Positions 1 through 6,310 are shown, counted from the stretch's first letter. The stretch: DNA of 10,098 nt from Clostridiales bacterium (GCA_004556455.1 SFGY01000060.1:1-10098); one strand, 5' to 3'. Numbers and translations: made by a program. The notes: generated from the sequence alone by a model not told the origin.

Positions 1-315
1 CTCCGTATACTCGGTAAAGGGAGTGCTTTCGGATACACCGGCATTGTTCACCAGAATATCAATGCAACCGTATTTTGAGGCAGCTTCTCGGAACGCATTA
101 CGGACAGACTCTAAGCTGGACAGATTGGGACTGATTCCCGCAACTGTTGCATCAGGGTATTTTTCTTTTAGCTGCTCAACCGCTTTATCAGCAGAACCTT
201 GCGAGCTTGCGGTCAGGATTACCGTAGCACCTTCCTTCAAAAATTTGTCTGCGGTAGCGTAGCCAATGCCACGGCTGCCTCCGGTGATAATTGCAACTTT
301 ATCTTTCAGTCTCAT
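1..315 (-). CDS. Short-chain dehydrogenase/reductase, N-terminal part (runs off left edge)
   Basis: Classical SDR-family NAD(P)-dependent oxidoreductase, probably cytoplasmic. The 105 visible residues form the first half of the Rossmann fold. The cofactor-binding glycine motif TGGSRGIG is at residues 11-18 and the NNAG motif at 90-93. The catalytic Ser and YxxxK lie beyond the window edge, so substrate cannot be inferred. The start ATG (313-315) is preceded by a strong AAGGAGG ribosome site seven bases upstream and begins with the family-typical MRLKDKVAIITGGSRG. Closest general resemblance is to FabG-like 3-oxoacyl reductases, but many unrelated SDRs look the same in this half. It is transcribed leftward, away from the rest of the window, from its own promoter. 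Confidence 0.92.
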   Translation of the reverse strand, partial: MRLKDKVAIITGGSRGIGYATADKFLKEGATVILTASSQGSADKAVEQLKEKYPDATVAGISPNLSSLESVRNAFREAASKYGCIDILVNNAGVSESTPFTEYTE

Positions 316-345
316 AAGAGTACCTCCTTGTGTTTTTGTACTCGT

Positions 346-374
346 ATTATAACCTGTTTCGGAGGTACTCTCCG
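346..374 (-). promoter_or_regulatory. Promoter and possible operator of the SDR gene
   Basis: On the minus strand a perfect -10 hexamer TATAAT (346-351) lies about 30 bases before the SDR start codon. No good -35 box is present at the usual spacing. Instead, an inverted repeat CGGAG-N5-CTCCG covers 360-374, where a -35 element would be. A weak -35 combined with an inverted repeat suggests an activator- or repressor-controlled promoter. The regulator is not in the window. Confidence 0.5.
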
Positions 375-763
375 TGATAAAATCACATTTACTGCTTTTA
401 GAAAAATTCATTTTAGCAGAAACTACCCTTGACAAATCTCGTCTCACTTTCGAAAAATGAAAAAGTTTAAGCTTCTGAAAGCGGGTGAGTATATGAAGAC
501 CTTTACGAAAACAAAGCATCTCGATACTCGGAAACAGAAATATGGTTCCTTTTACCTTTTGGTGTTGATATCAGCCTATCTGCCAACTCCTTTGTCGCTT
601 CGGCGGAACAGACAGAAAAAGTCCCCACGGGAGTTATTTCCCGTGAGGCTTGCGGCTCTTTTCAATGTTTCTTTGATGAAATCACTGCAAACATTTCATG
701 AACGCGTAGAGCAAAAAGCTCTTGCAACGCGACCCATGAACGATTTTCACCCGGATGCAGGTG
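375..763. other. Gene-free stretch between the SDR gene and the small hypothetical gene
   Basis: No convincing coding region. The one open frame (457-792, plus) runs through a terminator hairpin and resembles nothing recognisable. The stretch holds the minus-strand terminator cassette (597-651) and a hairpin at 703-731 (CGCGT/ACGCG outside, AGAGC/GCTCT inside, A5 loop). The remainder looks like eroded intergenic DNA. Confidence 0.5.
597..651 (-). terminator. Rho-independent terminator of the ATPase/hypothetical operon (cassette copy A)
   Basis: Read on the minus strand, a GC-rich hairpin with loop AATAAC is followed by a T-run and the tail CTGTCTGTTCCGCCGAAGC. One stem position (625/646) is a G-U pair only in minus-strand RNA and a C-A mismatch in plus-strand RNA, which supports leftward use. 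It lies about 110 bases past the stop of the 764-1039 gene. The whole 55-nt block matches 2454-2508 at 52 of 55 positions. Confidence 0.75.
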
Positions 764-1039
764 CTATTCAGGTTTTACCCTTTGAAGAATGAAATAATCC
801 GTGTGATACCGTATTTCCTCCAGATGGGTGCGCTTCATATTGCGAATGCGATTTTGAAAGAACGGGATGGGAGGTACAAAACCGTTTGTTCCCCTCTCCA
901 CTTCTACGATCAGAACCGTTTCTTCCTTTACGGCATTCACGCCTGCGAAATCCGGTTCAAAAGCATACATCCCCGTGTCGGTATCTACCGTCAGCGTACC
1001 AAGAAATGTATCCTGAAAGCTCATTTTATATATTTCCAT
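764..1039 (-). CDS. Small conserved-looking hypothetical protein, 91 aa
   Basis: Function unknown. The protein is acidic in its first half (TVDTDTGMYAFEPDF) and basic in a later block, FFQNRIRNMKRTHLEEIRYH, with no signal peptide, membrane segment or known catalytic motif. It follows the ATPase gene by 27 bases on the same strand and precedes a terminator, so the two are almost certainly co-transcribed. The start at 1037-1039 has GGGGTGAGG just upstream. The methionine at codon 6 is an alternative start. Its distinct sequence character and tight operon position favour a real gene. A role alongside the ATPase is inference from position only. Confidence 0.72.
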   Translation of the reverse strand: MEIYKMSFQDTFLGTLTVDTDTGMYAFEPDFAGVNAVKEETVLIVEVERGTNGFVPPIPFFQNRIRNMKRTHLEEIRYHTDYFILQRVKPE

Positions 1040-1066
1040 AGCCTCACCCCAAAAGATGATTTCATT

Positions 1067-2281
1067 TTAATTCCATTCCTCTGCCAACAGGAAATCGCGG
1101 ATGTTGCGGTGCTTGATTCCGTTACGGCTCATGTCGAATTCATCCAGAGAGACAACGTATTTCGGGTAGTTATCGCGGATATTATCATACGCGCCGAACT
1201 CACGCTGGACGGTCTCATCGGATGCCAGCAGATAAGCAACCTGAACATACAGCTTCTCTCCGCGCTTGTCGCATACAAAGTCGATCTCCTTGTCTCCGGT
1301 TCTGCCGACTGTCACTTTATAGTCCCGGCGCAGCAGCTCCAGATACACGATGTTCTCCAAAATGAGGTTGATGTCACGCATATTGCCACCGAAAACAGCC
1401 TCCCGGATGCCGTGGTCGGCAATGTAATACTTCTCATTGGAGGCAAGTATCTGCTTTCCCTGCAAATCCTCGCGCTTGACCTGATAGAACAAATAGGCGT
1501 CGCAGCAGTATTTGATGTAGTTCAGGATGGTCTCCGGTGCAACGGTTCGCTTCTCGTTTTTGAGGAACTTCGCCAGAGAAGTAGCGGAGAAGGTCGTACC
1601 CACATTCGCAATCACATAAGCGATGATGCGTTCCAGCAAGTCCACGTCACGGATCTTGTTCCGTTTTACAATATCCTTGAGCTGGACAGAGTTGAACAGG
1701 TCATGAAGGTAGAGCCTGGAAGGAGCATCCTCGTAGCGGATGTTGGCAAGGTACGGCATACCGCCGGATAAAAGATACTTCTGAAAGCATTTCTGGATCG
1801 GTTCATCCGGTGCGATGAGACGGTACAGTTCCAGAAATTCCGCGAAGGAGAACGGATAAATGATGAACTCCACATAGCGTCCGCCCAGATAGGTGGAAAG
1901 CTCACCGGACAGGAGCTTTGCGTTTGAGCCGGTGATATAAATGTCGCAGTCAAGGGACACACGCAGGGAGTTGATACACTTCTCCCAGTCTTTTACCTCC
2001 TGAATCTCATCAAAGAAGAGATAGACCTTGCCATTGATCTCTGCGGCTCTCTTGGTAATCTCATCATGCAGTGCCTTTGCGGTTTGCAGATGAGCGTAGT
2101 TCAAATCCTCAAAGTTGATAGAGATGAACTGAGCAGGACTGACACCGGACTCCAATAGTTCCTCTTTTATAAGCTCCAACATGACCGATTTACCGCACCG
2201 GCGAATACCGGTCATGACCTTTATCAGCTCCGTTCCGATAAACGGACGGATGCGCTTCATATATATTTCACGTTTAATCAT
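1067..2281 (-). CDS. AAA_14 / DUF4143 ATP-binding protein
   Basis: Predicted P-loop ATPase of the widespread AAA_14 plus DUF4143 family. Its biological role is not firmly established, and many members sit in accessory or defence-like regions. With the start at 2281 (404 aa), Walker A GIRRCGKS is at residues 25-32, Walker B VYLFFDEIQ at 86-94 and a sensor-like ITGSNAKLL at 116-124. The C-terminal part contains EIDFVCDKRGEKLYVQVAY, resembling the PD-(D/E)XK-like core that closes this family. The open frame extends to 2323. AAGGAGG lies nine bases before the ATG at 2281 and only three before the ATG at 2287, and the promoter overlaps the longer frame, so 2281 is preferred. First gene of a two-gene operon with the 91-aa hypothetical. 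Length is normal and no lesion is seen. Confidence 0.93.
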   Translation of the reverse strand: MIKREIYMKRIRPFIGTELIKVMTGIRRCGKSVMLELIKEELLESGVSPAQFISINFEDLNYAHLQTAKALHDEITKRAAEINGKVYLFFDEIQEVKDWEKCINSLRVSLDCDIYITGSNAKLLSGELSTYLGGRYVEFIIYPFSFAEFLELYRLIAPDEPIQKCFQKYLLSGGMPYLANIRYEDAPSRLYLHDLFNSVQLKDIVKRNKIRDVDLLERIIAYVIANVGTTFSATSLAKFLKNEKRTVAPETILNYIKYCCDAYLFYQVKREDLQGKQILASNEKYYIADHGIREAVFGGNMRDINLILENIVYLELLRRDYKVTVGRTGDKEIDFVCDKRGEKLYVQVAYLLASDETVQREFGAYDNIRDNYPKYVVSLDEFDMSRNGIKHRNIRDFLLAEEWN

Positions 2282-2313
2282 AATCATCAGCCTCCTTACC
2301 TGTGGCTGAGCAT

Positions 2314-2342
2314 AGTATAACATATTTACGACTGAAATTCAA
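2314..2342 (-). promoter_or_regulatory. Sigma-A promoter of the ATPase operon
   Basis: On the minus strand TTGAAT (2337-2342) and TATACT (2314-2319) are separated by exactly 17 bases, and the ATPase ribosome site follows about 15 bases later. The short leader leaves no room for a riboswitch or attenuator. Confidence 0.75.
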
Positions 2343-2453
2343 TGACTCATTATTAAATTTATAAGTTATAACTGATAAAATCTATATTTCAACAAATTCC
2401 GACAGTTGCGAAAGATAATTTGCAAAGGAGGTTGCGCGACGAAATCCCCTGCT

Positions 2454-2508
2454 GCTTCGGCGGAACAGACAGAAAAAAGCCCCACGGGAGTTATTTCCCG
2501 TGGGGCTT
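2454..2508 (-). terminator. Terminator cassette copy B
   Basis: A perfect 12-bp stem (2478-2489 with 2496-2507) and 6-nt loop, followed on the minus strand by six T residues and the tail CTGTCTGTTCCGCCGAAGC. It is an excellent intrinsic terminator for leftward transcription, yet no minus-strand gene is evident immediately to its right. It differs from copy A (597-651) at three positions. It may insulate the ATPase promoter or be the scar of a rearrangement. Confidence 0.75.
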
Positions 2509-2657
2509 ACAGCTCTGTTTGGTTTTACACTTCCTACTCGGCCTTATCCCACTGAATGAACCGATGAAAGAGGAAACGACGTGACATTTTTTTGTGCATC
2601 CATTTCCATGATCAAGATCAGGGACGTACTGCAAATAAGGCTCACTATCAAGAAAAT

Positions 2658-2708
2658 CACGAAAAAGCAAATTCAGAAGCGCCGAATTTGCACGAAAAAG
2701 CAAGTTCA
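2658..2708. repeat. Short direct repeat with nested inverted repeat
   Basis: CACGAAAAAGCAA(A/G)TTCA occurs at 2658-2675 and 2691-2708 with a 33-bp period. Between and overlapping the copies is an inverted repeat GCAAATTC (2667-2674) / GAATTTGC (2684-2691). It lies just upstream of the structured-RNA region. It could be a protein-binding site, an element end, or remnant sequence. Confidence 0.5.
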
Positions 2709-2747
2709 AGGCATCACTCGCAAAAAAATCTGCAAATCCGTACAACT

Positions 2748-3175
2748 AGGGCGGGCAACCCGTACTGCTGGTACCTAAAGAAATCCATCCGCATGGGCTA
2801 AACTTGTACATGTAAGGAGCCAAAGACTCCTCTACAGGAACCTTGAAAATAACATACCATTCTTCAGGCACAACCCTGTGATGGGGAGCCACATCAGCGG
2901 ATGAACGCAACGATCGCCATTAGGAGGCGGGAGCGCGAACCGGCCTGTAAGTATCGGATTGCTTCCGATATACAGCATCGATCCATCACAGCACAATGAT
3001 ACTTCTGTACGCAGCTCGGTGAGAACCACGGAGGGGTTAGATTCCCATGGATCTGGTAGCAGCCAGACGCCTGAATGCATTCCCGGCAGGTCAGAGCACC
3101 TGCCAGTTCCCAGGGGTGTCGAGGACAAATGTGGGGATAACATATTATTGAGAAAAAGCCCTTAGCGGCTTTCTT
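2748..3175 (+). ncRNA. Candidate large structured non-coding RNA (possibly HEARO/omega-RNA-like)
   Basis: About 430 bases with no credible ORF but many stems. CGGG/CCCG is at 2752-2762. TGTA-GGAG/CTCC-TACA lies in 2811-2836. A 12-bp stem is formed by CTGTA (2945-2949) and TATCGGA (2952-2958) pairing with TCCGATA (2964-2970) and TACAG (2971-2975). TCTGG/CCAGA is at 3052-3067 and GGCAGGT/ACCTGCC at 3085-3104. Unpaired purine-rich linkers such as GGGTGTCGAGGACAAAT (within 3114-3131) look conserved. The 3' end could be the AAAGCC/GGCTTT hairpin at 3155-3172. The overall style recalls HEARO RNAs, the guide RNAs of IscB/IsrB nucleases, but no nuclease gene follows and this match is from memory only. 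Other large RNAs or a degenerate ribozyme remain possible. Confidence 0.45.
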
Positions 3176-3202
3176 GGGTGGGAAGCGATATCCCGCCCTT
3201 TT
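3153..3202 (+). terminator. Tandem terminator-like hairpins upstream of mazF
   Basis: The first hairpin is AAAGCC (3155-3160) with GGCTTT (3167-3172), followed by CTT. The second is GGGTGGGA (3176-3183) with TCCCGCCC (3191-3198), followed by TTTT. In plus-strand RNA the second stem has eight pairs including one U-G. They would end transcription of the preceding structured RNA before the toxin gene. Confidence 0.65.
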
Positions 3203-3231
3203 ACATAGAACCTACATGAGGAGGAGAAAAC

Positions 3232-3630
3232 ATGCTAAGAAAAGATTGGAACTATAGACGCGGTGATATCTATCTGGCAGACCTGGGTGAGCATCGCGGC
3301 AATATTCAGGGCGGCGTTCGACCGGTTATCAATATCCAGAACAACAGCGGCAATTTCTTCGGTCCGACATTGATCGTCGTGCCGCTTACCACGGAGCTGA
3401 AAAAGCTGAGCCAGCCTACACACTGCGTTCTCAAAATGCAGCGCGGTCTGAATGAAACCTCCATGAGTGAGGCGGAACAGATCGTCACCATCAACAAGTG
3501 TCAGGTAATCAAATACCTGGGGCGAACGAGCCAAAAGCACATGGAACGTATTGACGACAGCATCCGCGTAAGCCTTCATCTGGATCCGGAGGATACCTTG
3601 CCCATTCCGGAATGCGTGGAGTTTCCCTGA
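3232..3630 (+). CDS. MazF/PemK-family toxin (type II), no antitoxin partner visible
   Basis: Predicted sequence-specific endoribonuclease of the MazF/PemK fold, 132 aa, acting on mRNA in the cytoplasm. Family features are the N-terminal RRGDIYLADLG (residues 9-19), GGVRPVINIQNNSGN (27-41), the core strand PTLIVVPLTT, and the later SEAEQIVTINKCQVIKYLG segment. Length is normal. The start has AGGAGG eight bases upstream. No mazE-like small gene is seen on either side. The next gene, 46 bases downstream, encodes an excisionase-type helix-turn-helix protein. Its place at the head of an integrase cluster suggests stabilisation of the element or recruitment to regulate it, which is inference. Family assignment is firm, cleavage specificity unknown. 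Confidence 0.9.
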   Translation: MLRKDWNYRRGDIYLADLGEHRGNIQGGVRPVINIQNNSGNFFGPTLIVVPLTTELKKLSQPTHCVLKMQRGLNETSMSEAEQIVTINKCQVIKYLGRTSQKHMERIDDSIRVSLHLDPEDTLPIPECVEFP

Positions 3631-3676
3631 TTTTGAATTTGCGGCAAGGATGAAAACGGAAAGCGAGGAATGACAT

Positions 3677-3895
3677 ATGGAAGCTATTGAGACTTTTGAA
3701 TTACCGGCAGAAAATGCAATACCTATCACAGAGAAACGCTGCTATACCGTTGAGGATCTGCAGATCATCCTCGGCATCAGCCGCGGCACTGTATATAAGC
3801 TGTTGGAACAGCAGGAATTTCGCTGGTTTAAGATCGGAACCGCCTATCGAATTTCAAAGAAGAGCTTCGATGAGTGGTTGGACAACAAGCTGTAA
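3677..3895 (+). CDS. Excisionase-type helix-turn-helix protein, 72 aa
   Basis: Small DNA-binding protein with a single MerR/excisionase-like (HTH_17) domain. CYTVEDLQIILGISRGTVYKLLEQ (about residues 22-45) is the helix-turn-helix, and WFKIGTAYRISKKSFDEWL (50-68) is the wing and closing helix. The start has GAGGAATG upstream. The family includes recombination directionality factors and small regulators, and its place before an integrase favours an Xis-like role. The closing pattern RISKKSFDEW is echoed in all three first units of the next gene, suggesting a shared origin. Confidence 0.85.
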   Translation: MEAIETFELPAENAIPITEKRCYTVEDLQIILGISRGTVYKLLEQQEFRWFKIGTAYRISKKSFDEWLDNKL

Positions 3896-3896
3896 G

Positions 3897-3935
3897 TTGT
3901 CAAGGATGTCGAGCCGTTCCGCGACATCCTAACAA
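3897..3935. promoter_or_regulatory. Inverted repeat after the small HTH gene
   Basis: AGGATGTC (3903-3910) and GACATCCT (3923-3930) form an 8-bp stem around a 12-nt loop. TTGT/ACAA (3897-3900 and 3932-3935) can extend it past a small internal loop. No T-run follows, so an operator or RNA hairpin is more likely than an intrinsic terminator. Confidence 0.5.
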
Positions 3936-3959
3936 TTCGAACGGATAACCGCTACGATG

Positions 3960-3983
3960 TAGCCAGGTCTTAAGACCTGGCTA
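3960..3983. promoter_or_regulatory. Perfect 24-bp palindrome upstream of the four-HTH gene
   Basis: TAGCCAGGTC, then TTAA, then GACCTGGCTA form an uninterrupted self-complementary 24-mer that ends 23 bases before the next start codon and just ahead of its AAGGAGG ribosome site. Only ATCACTTT follows, so it is a poor terminator. It suits a dimeric-protein operator, a recombination-protein site or an RNA hairpin affecting translation. Confidence 0.6.
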
Positions 3984-4006
3984 TCACTTTATAAGGAGGA
4001 CCCGAT

Positions 4007-4876
4007 ATGGATGAAAAGAAAAGGACTACAATGTCTGTTCCGGAGATGCGGCGGATGTTGGGGCTTGGAAAAACGGATTCTTACTGGCTGGTACATAGGC
4101 AGTGCTTTGAAACGATCATTGTCGCAGGCAAGATGCGAGTTGTGATTGACAGCTTTGAGCACTGGTATGCAAACCAGATCAAGTACAAGAAGGTGGATGG
4201 ATCCCCGCCCGGTGCGGAGCTCAGGGCATATTCTTACTCGGTTCAGGAAATGGCAGATCTTCTCGGTGTATCCGATGACACGGTTTATACCTTGATCAAG
4301 CGGGATCACATTGAGACCTTTGAGGTGGATACCTGGATGCGTATCCGGAAGGATGTTTTTGAGGCATGGTACAAGACGCAGACCAAGTATCGAACCCAAG
4401 CGGACCGGGAACGAGATGCAGAGCTGGAAGCTTCATCCATGACGATGCCGGAAATGGCAAGACTGCTTTTGATCACCCGGAAGGAAGTCTACAATATCCT
4501 ATTAACCGGCAGAGACAAAGATCAGTTTGAGTTTGTCTATATTGCAGACCGGCGGCGCGTAACAAAGGACAGCTTTGAACGCTGGTATGCCGGTCAGAGT
4601 AAATATCGCAAACTTTGCGACAGATCACCGGAGGAAATCATGGCGATTGGGAGAATGCAGCAGGAAGCAGTGAAGCCTCGTCTCAAGGTGGACGAAACAA
4701 AGGCAGCATTTACCCTGCAGGAGGCGGCGGTACTTCTTGACCTTACATACAATGAGGTGCGCAGGCTGATTCAGACCGGCGAAATTGAAGCCAAAAAATA
4801 CGGACTCAAGTATCTGATCCCCCGGGATGATATCAAGTGGTTCCTGTTTCAGCAGAAACTCGAACGCGAGAACTAG
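4007..4876 (+). CDS. Protein of four tandem helix-turn-helix units, 289 aa
   Basis: Predicted DNA-binding protein built from four repeated excisionase/MerR-like modules at about residues 8-62, 75-130, 143-202 and 232-286. The first three share a framework: (S/T)(M/V)xxxEMxxLL, a variable turn, then R(V/I)xxDxFExWYxxQxKYR. Examples are VPEMRRMLGL, VQEMADLLGV and MPEMARLLLI, with closers SFEHWYANQIKY, VFEAWYKTQTKY and SFERWYAGQSKY. The fourth (FTLQEAAVLLDLTYNEVRRL) is divergent and lacks the FExWY closer. A strong AAGGAGG site precedes the start and the integrase follows after 12 bases, so the two are translated from one message. It likely acts in control or directionality of integration. Several linked domains could bind an array of sites. 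The exact role is unknown. Confidence 0.85.
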   Translation: MDEKKRTTMSVPEMRRMLGLGKTDSYWLVHRQCFETIIVAGKMRVVIDSFEHWYANQIKYKKVDGSPPGAELRAYSYSVQEMADLLGVSDDTVYTLIKRDHIETFEVDTWMRIRKDVFEAWYKTQTKYRTQADRERDAELEASSMTMPEMARLLLITRKEVYNILLTGRDKDQFEFVYIADRRRVTKDSFERWYAGQSKYRKLCDRSPEEIMAIGRMQQEAVKPRLKVDETKAAFTLQEAAVLLDLTYNEVRRLIQTGEIEAKKYGLKYLIPRDDIKWFLFQQKLEREN

Positions 4877-4888
4877 GAGTGAAAGACA

Positions 4889-6219
4889 ATGGCATCCATT
4901 GTACAGAGAAATAACCGTTACAATGTCGTTTACCTCTACGACGATGAAGCAACTGGCAAGCGAAAGCAGAAATGGGAAAGCTTCAAGACCATGGCCGATG
5001 CAAAGCGCCGGAAAGCTGAGATTGAATATCGGCAGGAAATAGGCACTATGGTGATCCATCAGTGCAAGACGGTGGATGAGCTGCTGAAAGAGTATGTTGC
5101 TCTCTATGGCAAGACCACATGGTCCATGTCCGTCTACGGAAGCAATACGGCTTTGATCGAGCATTACATCTCGCCAATCATCGGCAGCATGAAGCTCAGT
5201 GACGTGACAGCACGTGTTCTGGAGAAGTATTACATGCAGCTTCTGAAGACACCTTCCGTCCACCGAATCACTCAGAAAGCAAACTCTAAAAATGTGATTT
5301 ATGTGGCTCCACCGACCGTCAGAAAAATACATAACATTCTGCGCAGCGCCTTTCACCAGGCTGTGAAATGGGAGCTTATGGAGAAGAACCCTGCCATGTA
5401 TGCCACGGTTCCAAAATCCGAAGCGAAGAAGCGCGAAATATGGGATGCTCCTACTCTGTTTCATGCCCTCGAGGTATGTGAGGATGAGCGCCTGAAGCTG
5501 GCTATCAACCTGGCATTTGCCTGTTCCCTTCGAATTGGCGAACTGCTTGGTTTGACCTGGGATTGCGTAGACATCTCTCCGGAAAGCATTGCCACCGGAA
5601 AGGCCTATGTCTATGTGAATAAGGAGCTGCAGCGTGTCGATAAGAGTGTTATGAAGGCTTTGGGAAAGAAGGACGTGCTTCGCGTCTTTCCGGAACTGCG
5701 GGAAAGCAATAAAACCGTCCTTGTATTGAAGAAACCGAAGACGGCAACCAGCACCCGCAAAATCTTCCTTCCGAAGACCGTCGCTGAGATGCTGGTAGAG
5801 TGGAAACGGGAGCAGGATTTCACGAAAGAAGCCCTTGGCAATGAATACGCAGATTTCGATCTGGTCATGGCCAATGGCTTGGGCATGCCGACAGAGCAAT
5901 CCCGAATCACGGCCCTCTTTGCAGAACTGATTGAGAAGAATGATCTGCCAAAGGTCGTCTTTCACAGTCTTCGTCATTCCAGCATCACTTAACGGATCAG
6001 TATTCCCACATTCTCGACGATGACCGCAAGAACAACGCAGCACTGTTTGAGAAAGCCTTTTACAGCGGGAAGGGGGCAGACAGTATTGAGCCACCGGCTG
6101 AAACCGGATCCGAAGCAAAAGCAGCCCCTTCAGGTGTGGATCCTGACCTTCTGGCAAAGATACTCAGCAATCCGGAAATGGCGGCGCTGCTGACAAGCCT
6201 GGCGAAAAGCCTGAACTAA
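4889..6219 (+). pseudogene. Tyrosine recombinase/integrase, broken by an internal frameshifting deletion
   Basis: Tyrosine-family site-specific integrase. The intact frame (4889-5992, 367 aa) has an N-terminal arm-binding-like domain, a core-binding domain (about residues 60-165), catalytic Arg215 in ACSLRIGELLGLTW, a probable catalytic Lys284 in KPKTATSTRKI, and the HxxR box HSLRHS (H359, R362). It then stops at TAA 5990-5992. The expected C-terminus resumes in another frame at 5992 with TDQYSHILDDDRKNNAALF, including the nucleophile tyrosine, and ends at 6217-6219. The family segment between them, carrying the GDSGHA-type motif with the third catalytic residue, is absent. This is therefore a deletion of roughly 70 bases, not a simple slip. 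No active enzyme is expected. AGGAG precedes the start. Confidence 0.88.
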
Positions 6220-6224
6220 AATAA

Positions 6225-6242
6225 GGGCCGGATCACCGGCCC
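6225..6242 (+). repeat. Short GC-rich hairpin after the integrase
   Basis: GGGCCGG-ATCA-CCGGCCC is a perfect 7-bp stem with a 4-nt loop, six bases after the integrase tail stop codon. No T-run follows. It may slow polymerase or protect the mRNA 3' end, with the true terminator just beyond. Confidence 0.55.
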
Positions 6243-6253
6243 AACACTTACAT

Positions 6254-6310
6254 AGAGAGTATTGTAAACTTGGATCTCATTCGAACCGAGAATGCAATAC
6301 TCTCTTTTTT
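6254..6310 (+). terminator. Terminator of the integrase operon
   Basis: AGAGAGTATTG (6254-6264) pairs with CAATACTCTCT (6295-6305) in an 11-bp stem, followed directly by TTTTTT. The 30-nt loop holds TCGAACC, which on the other strand reads GGTTCGA, like a tRNA T-arm core. No tRNA could be folded from it. Confidence 0.75.

Larger units (their letters stand above)
3232..6310 (+). mobile_element. Remnant of an integrative element (toxin, HTH proteins, integrase)
   Basis: Four co-directional genes end with a tyrosine integrase, preceded by excisionase-like helix-turn-helix proteins, and terminator hairpins follow. This is the recombination end of an integrative element. No relaxase, type IV secretion or phage genes are in view, and the integrase is disrupted. 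Element ends were not identified, so the limits given are simply those of the gene cluster. Confidence 0.5.

Noticed and set aside
457..792. Plus-strand open frame of 111 codons
   Set aside because: It runs through terminator cassette A and overlaps the hypothetical gene. No family resemblance.
755..1771. Plus-strand open frame opposite the ATPase and 91-aa genes
   Set aside because: Antisense shadow. The minus strand carries the Walker motifs, ribosome sites and promoter.
2491..2745. Minus-strand open frame of 84 codons
   Set aside because: It ends inside a terminator loop, its LNLLFR repetition merely reflects the DNA direct repeat, and no ribosome site or family was recognised.
2748..3175. 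Group II intron
   Set aside because: No domain V hairpin, no GUGYG start and no reverse-transcriptase gene were found.
4625..6157. Long minus-strand open frame (510 codons) opposite the integrase
   Set aside because: No recognisable domain. It lies fully antisense to the four-HTH gene and integrase, whose motifs are clear.
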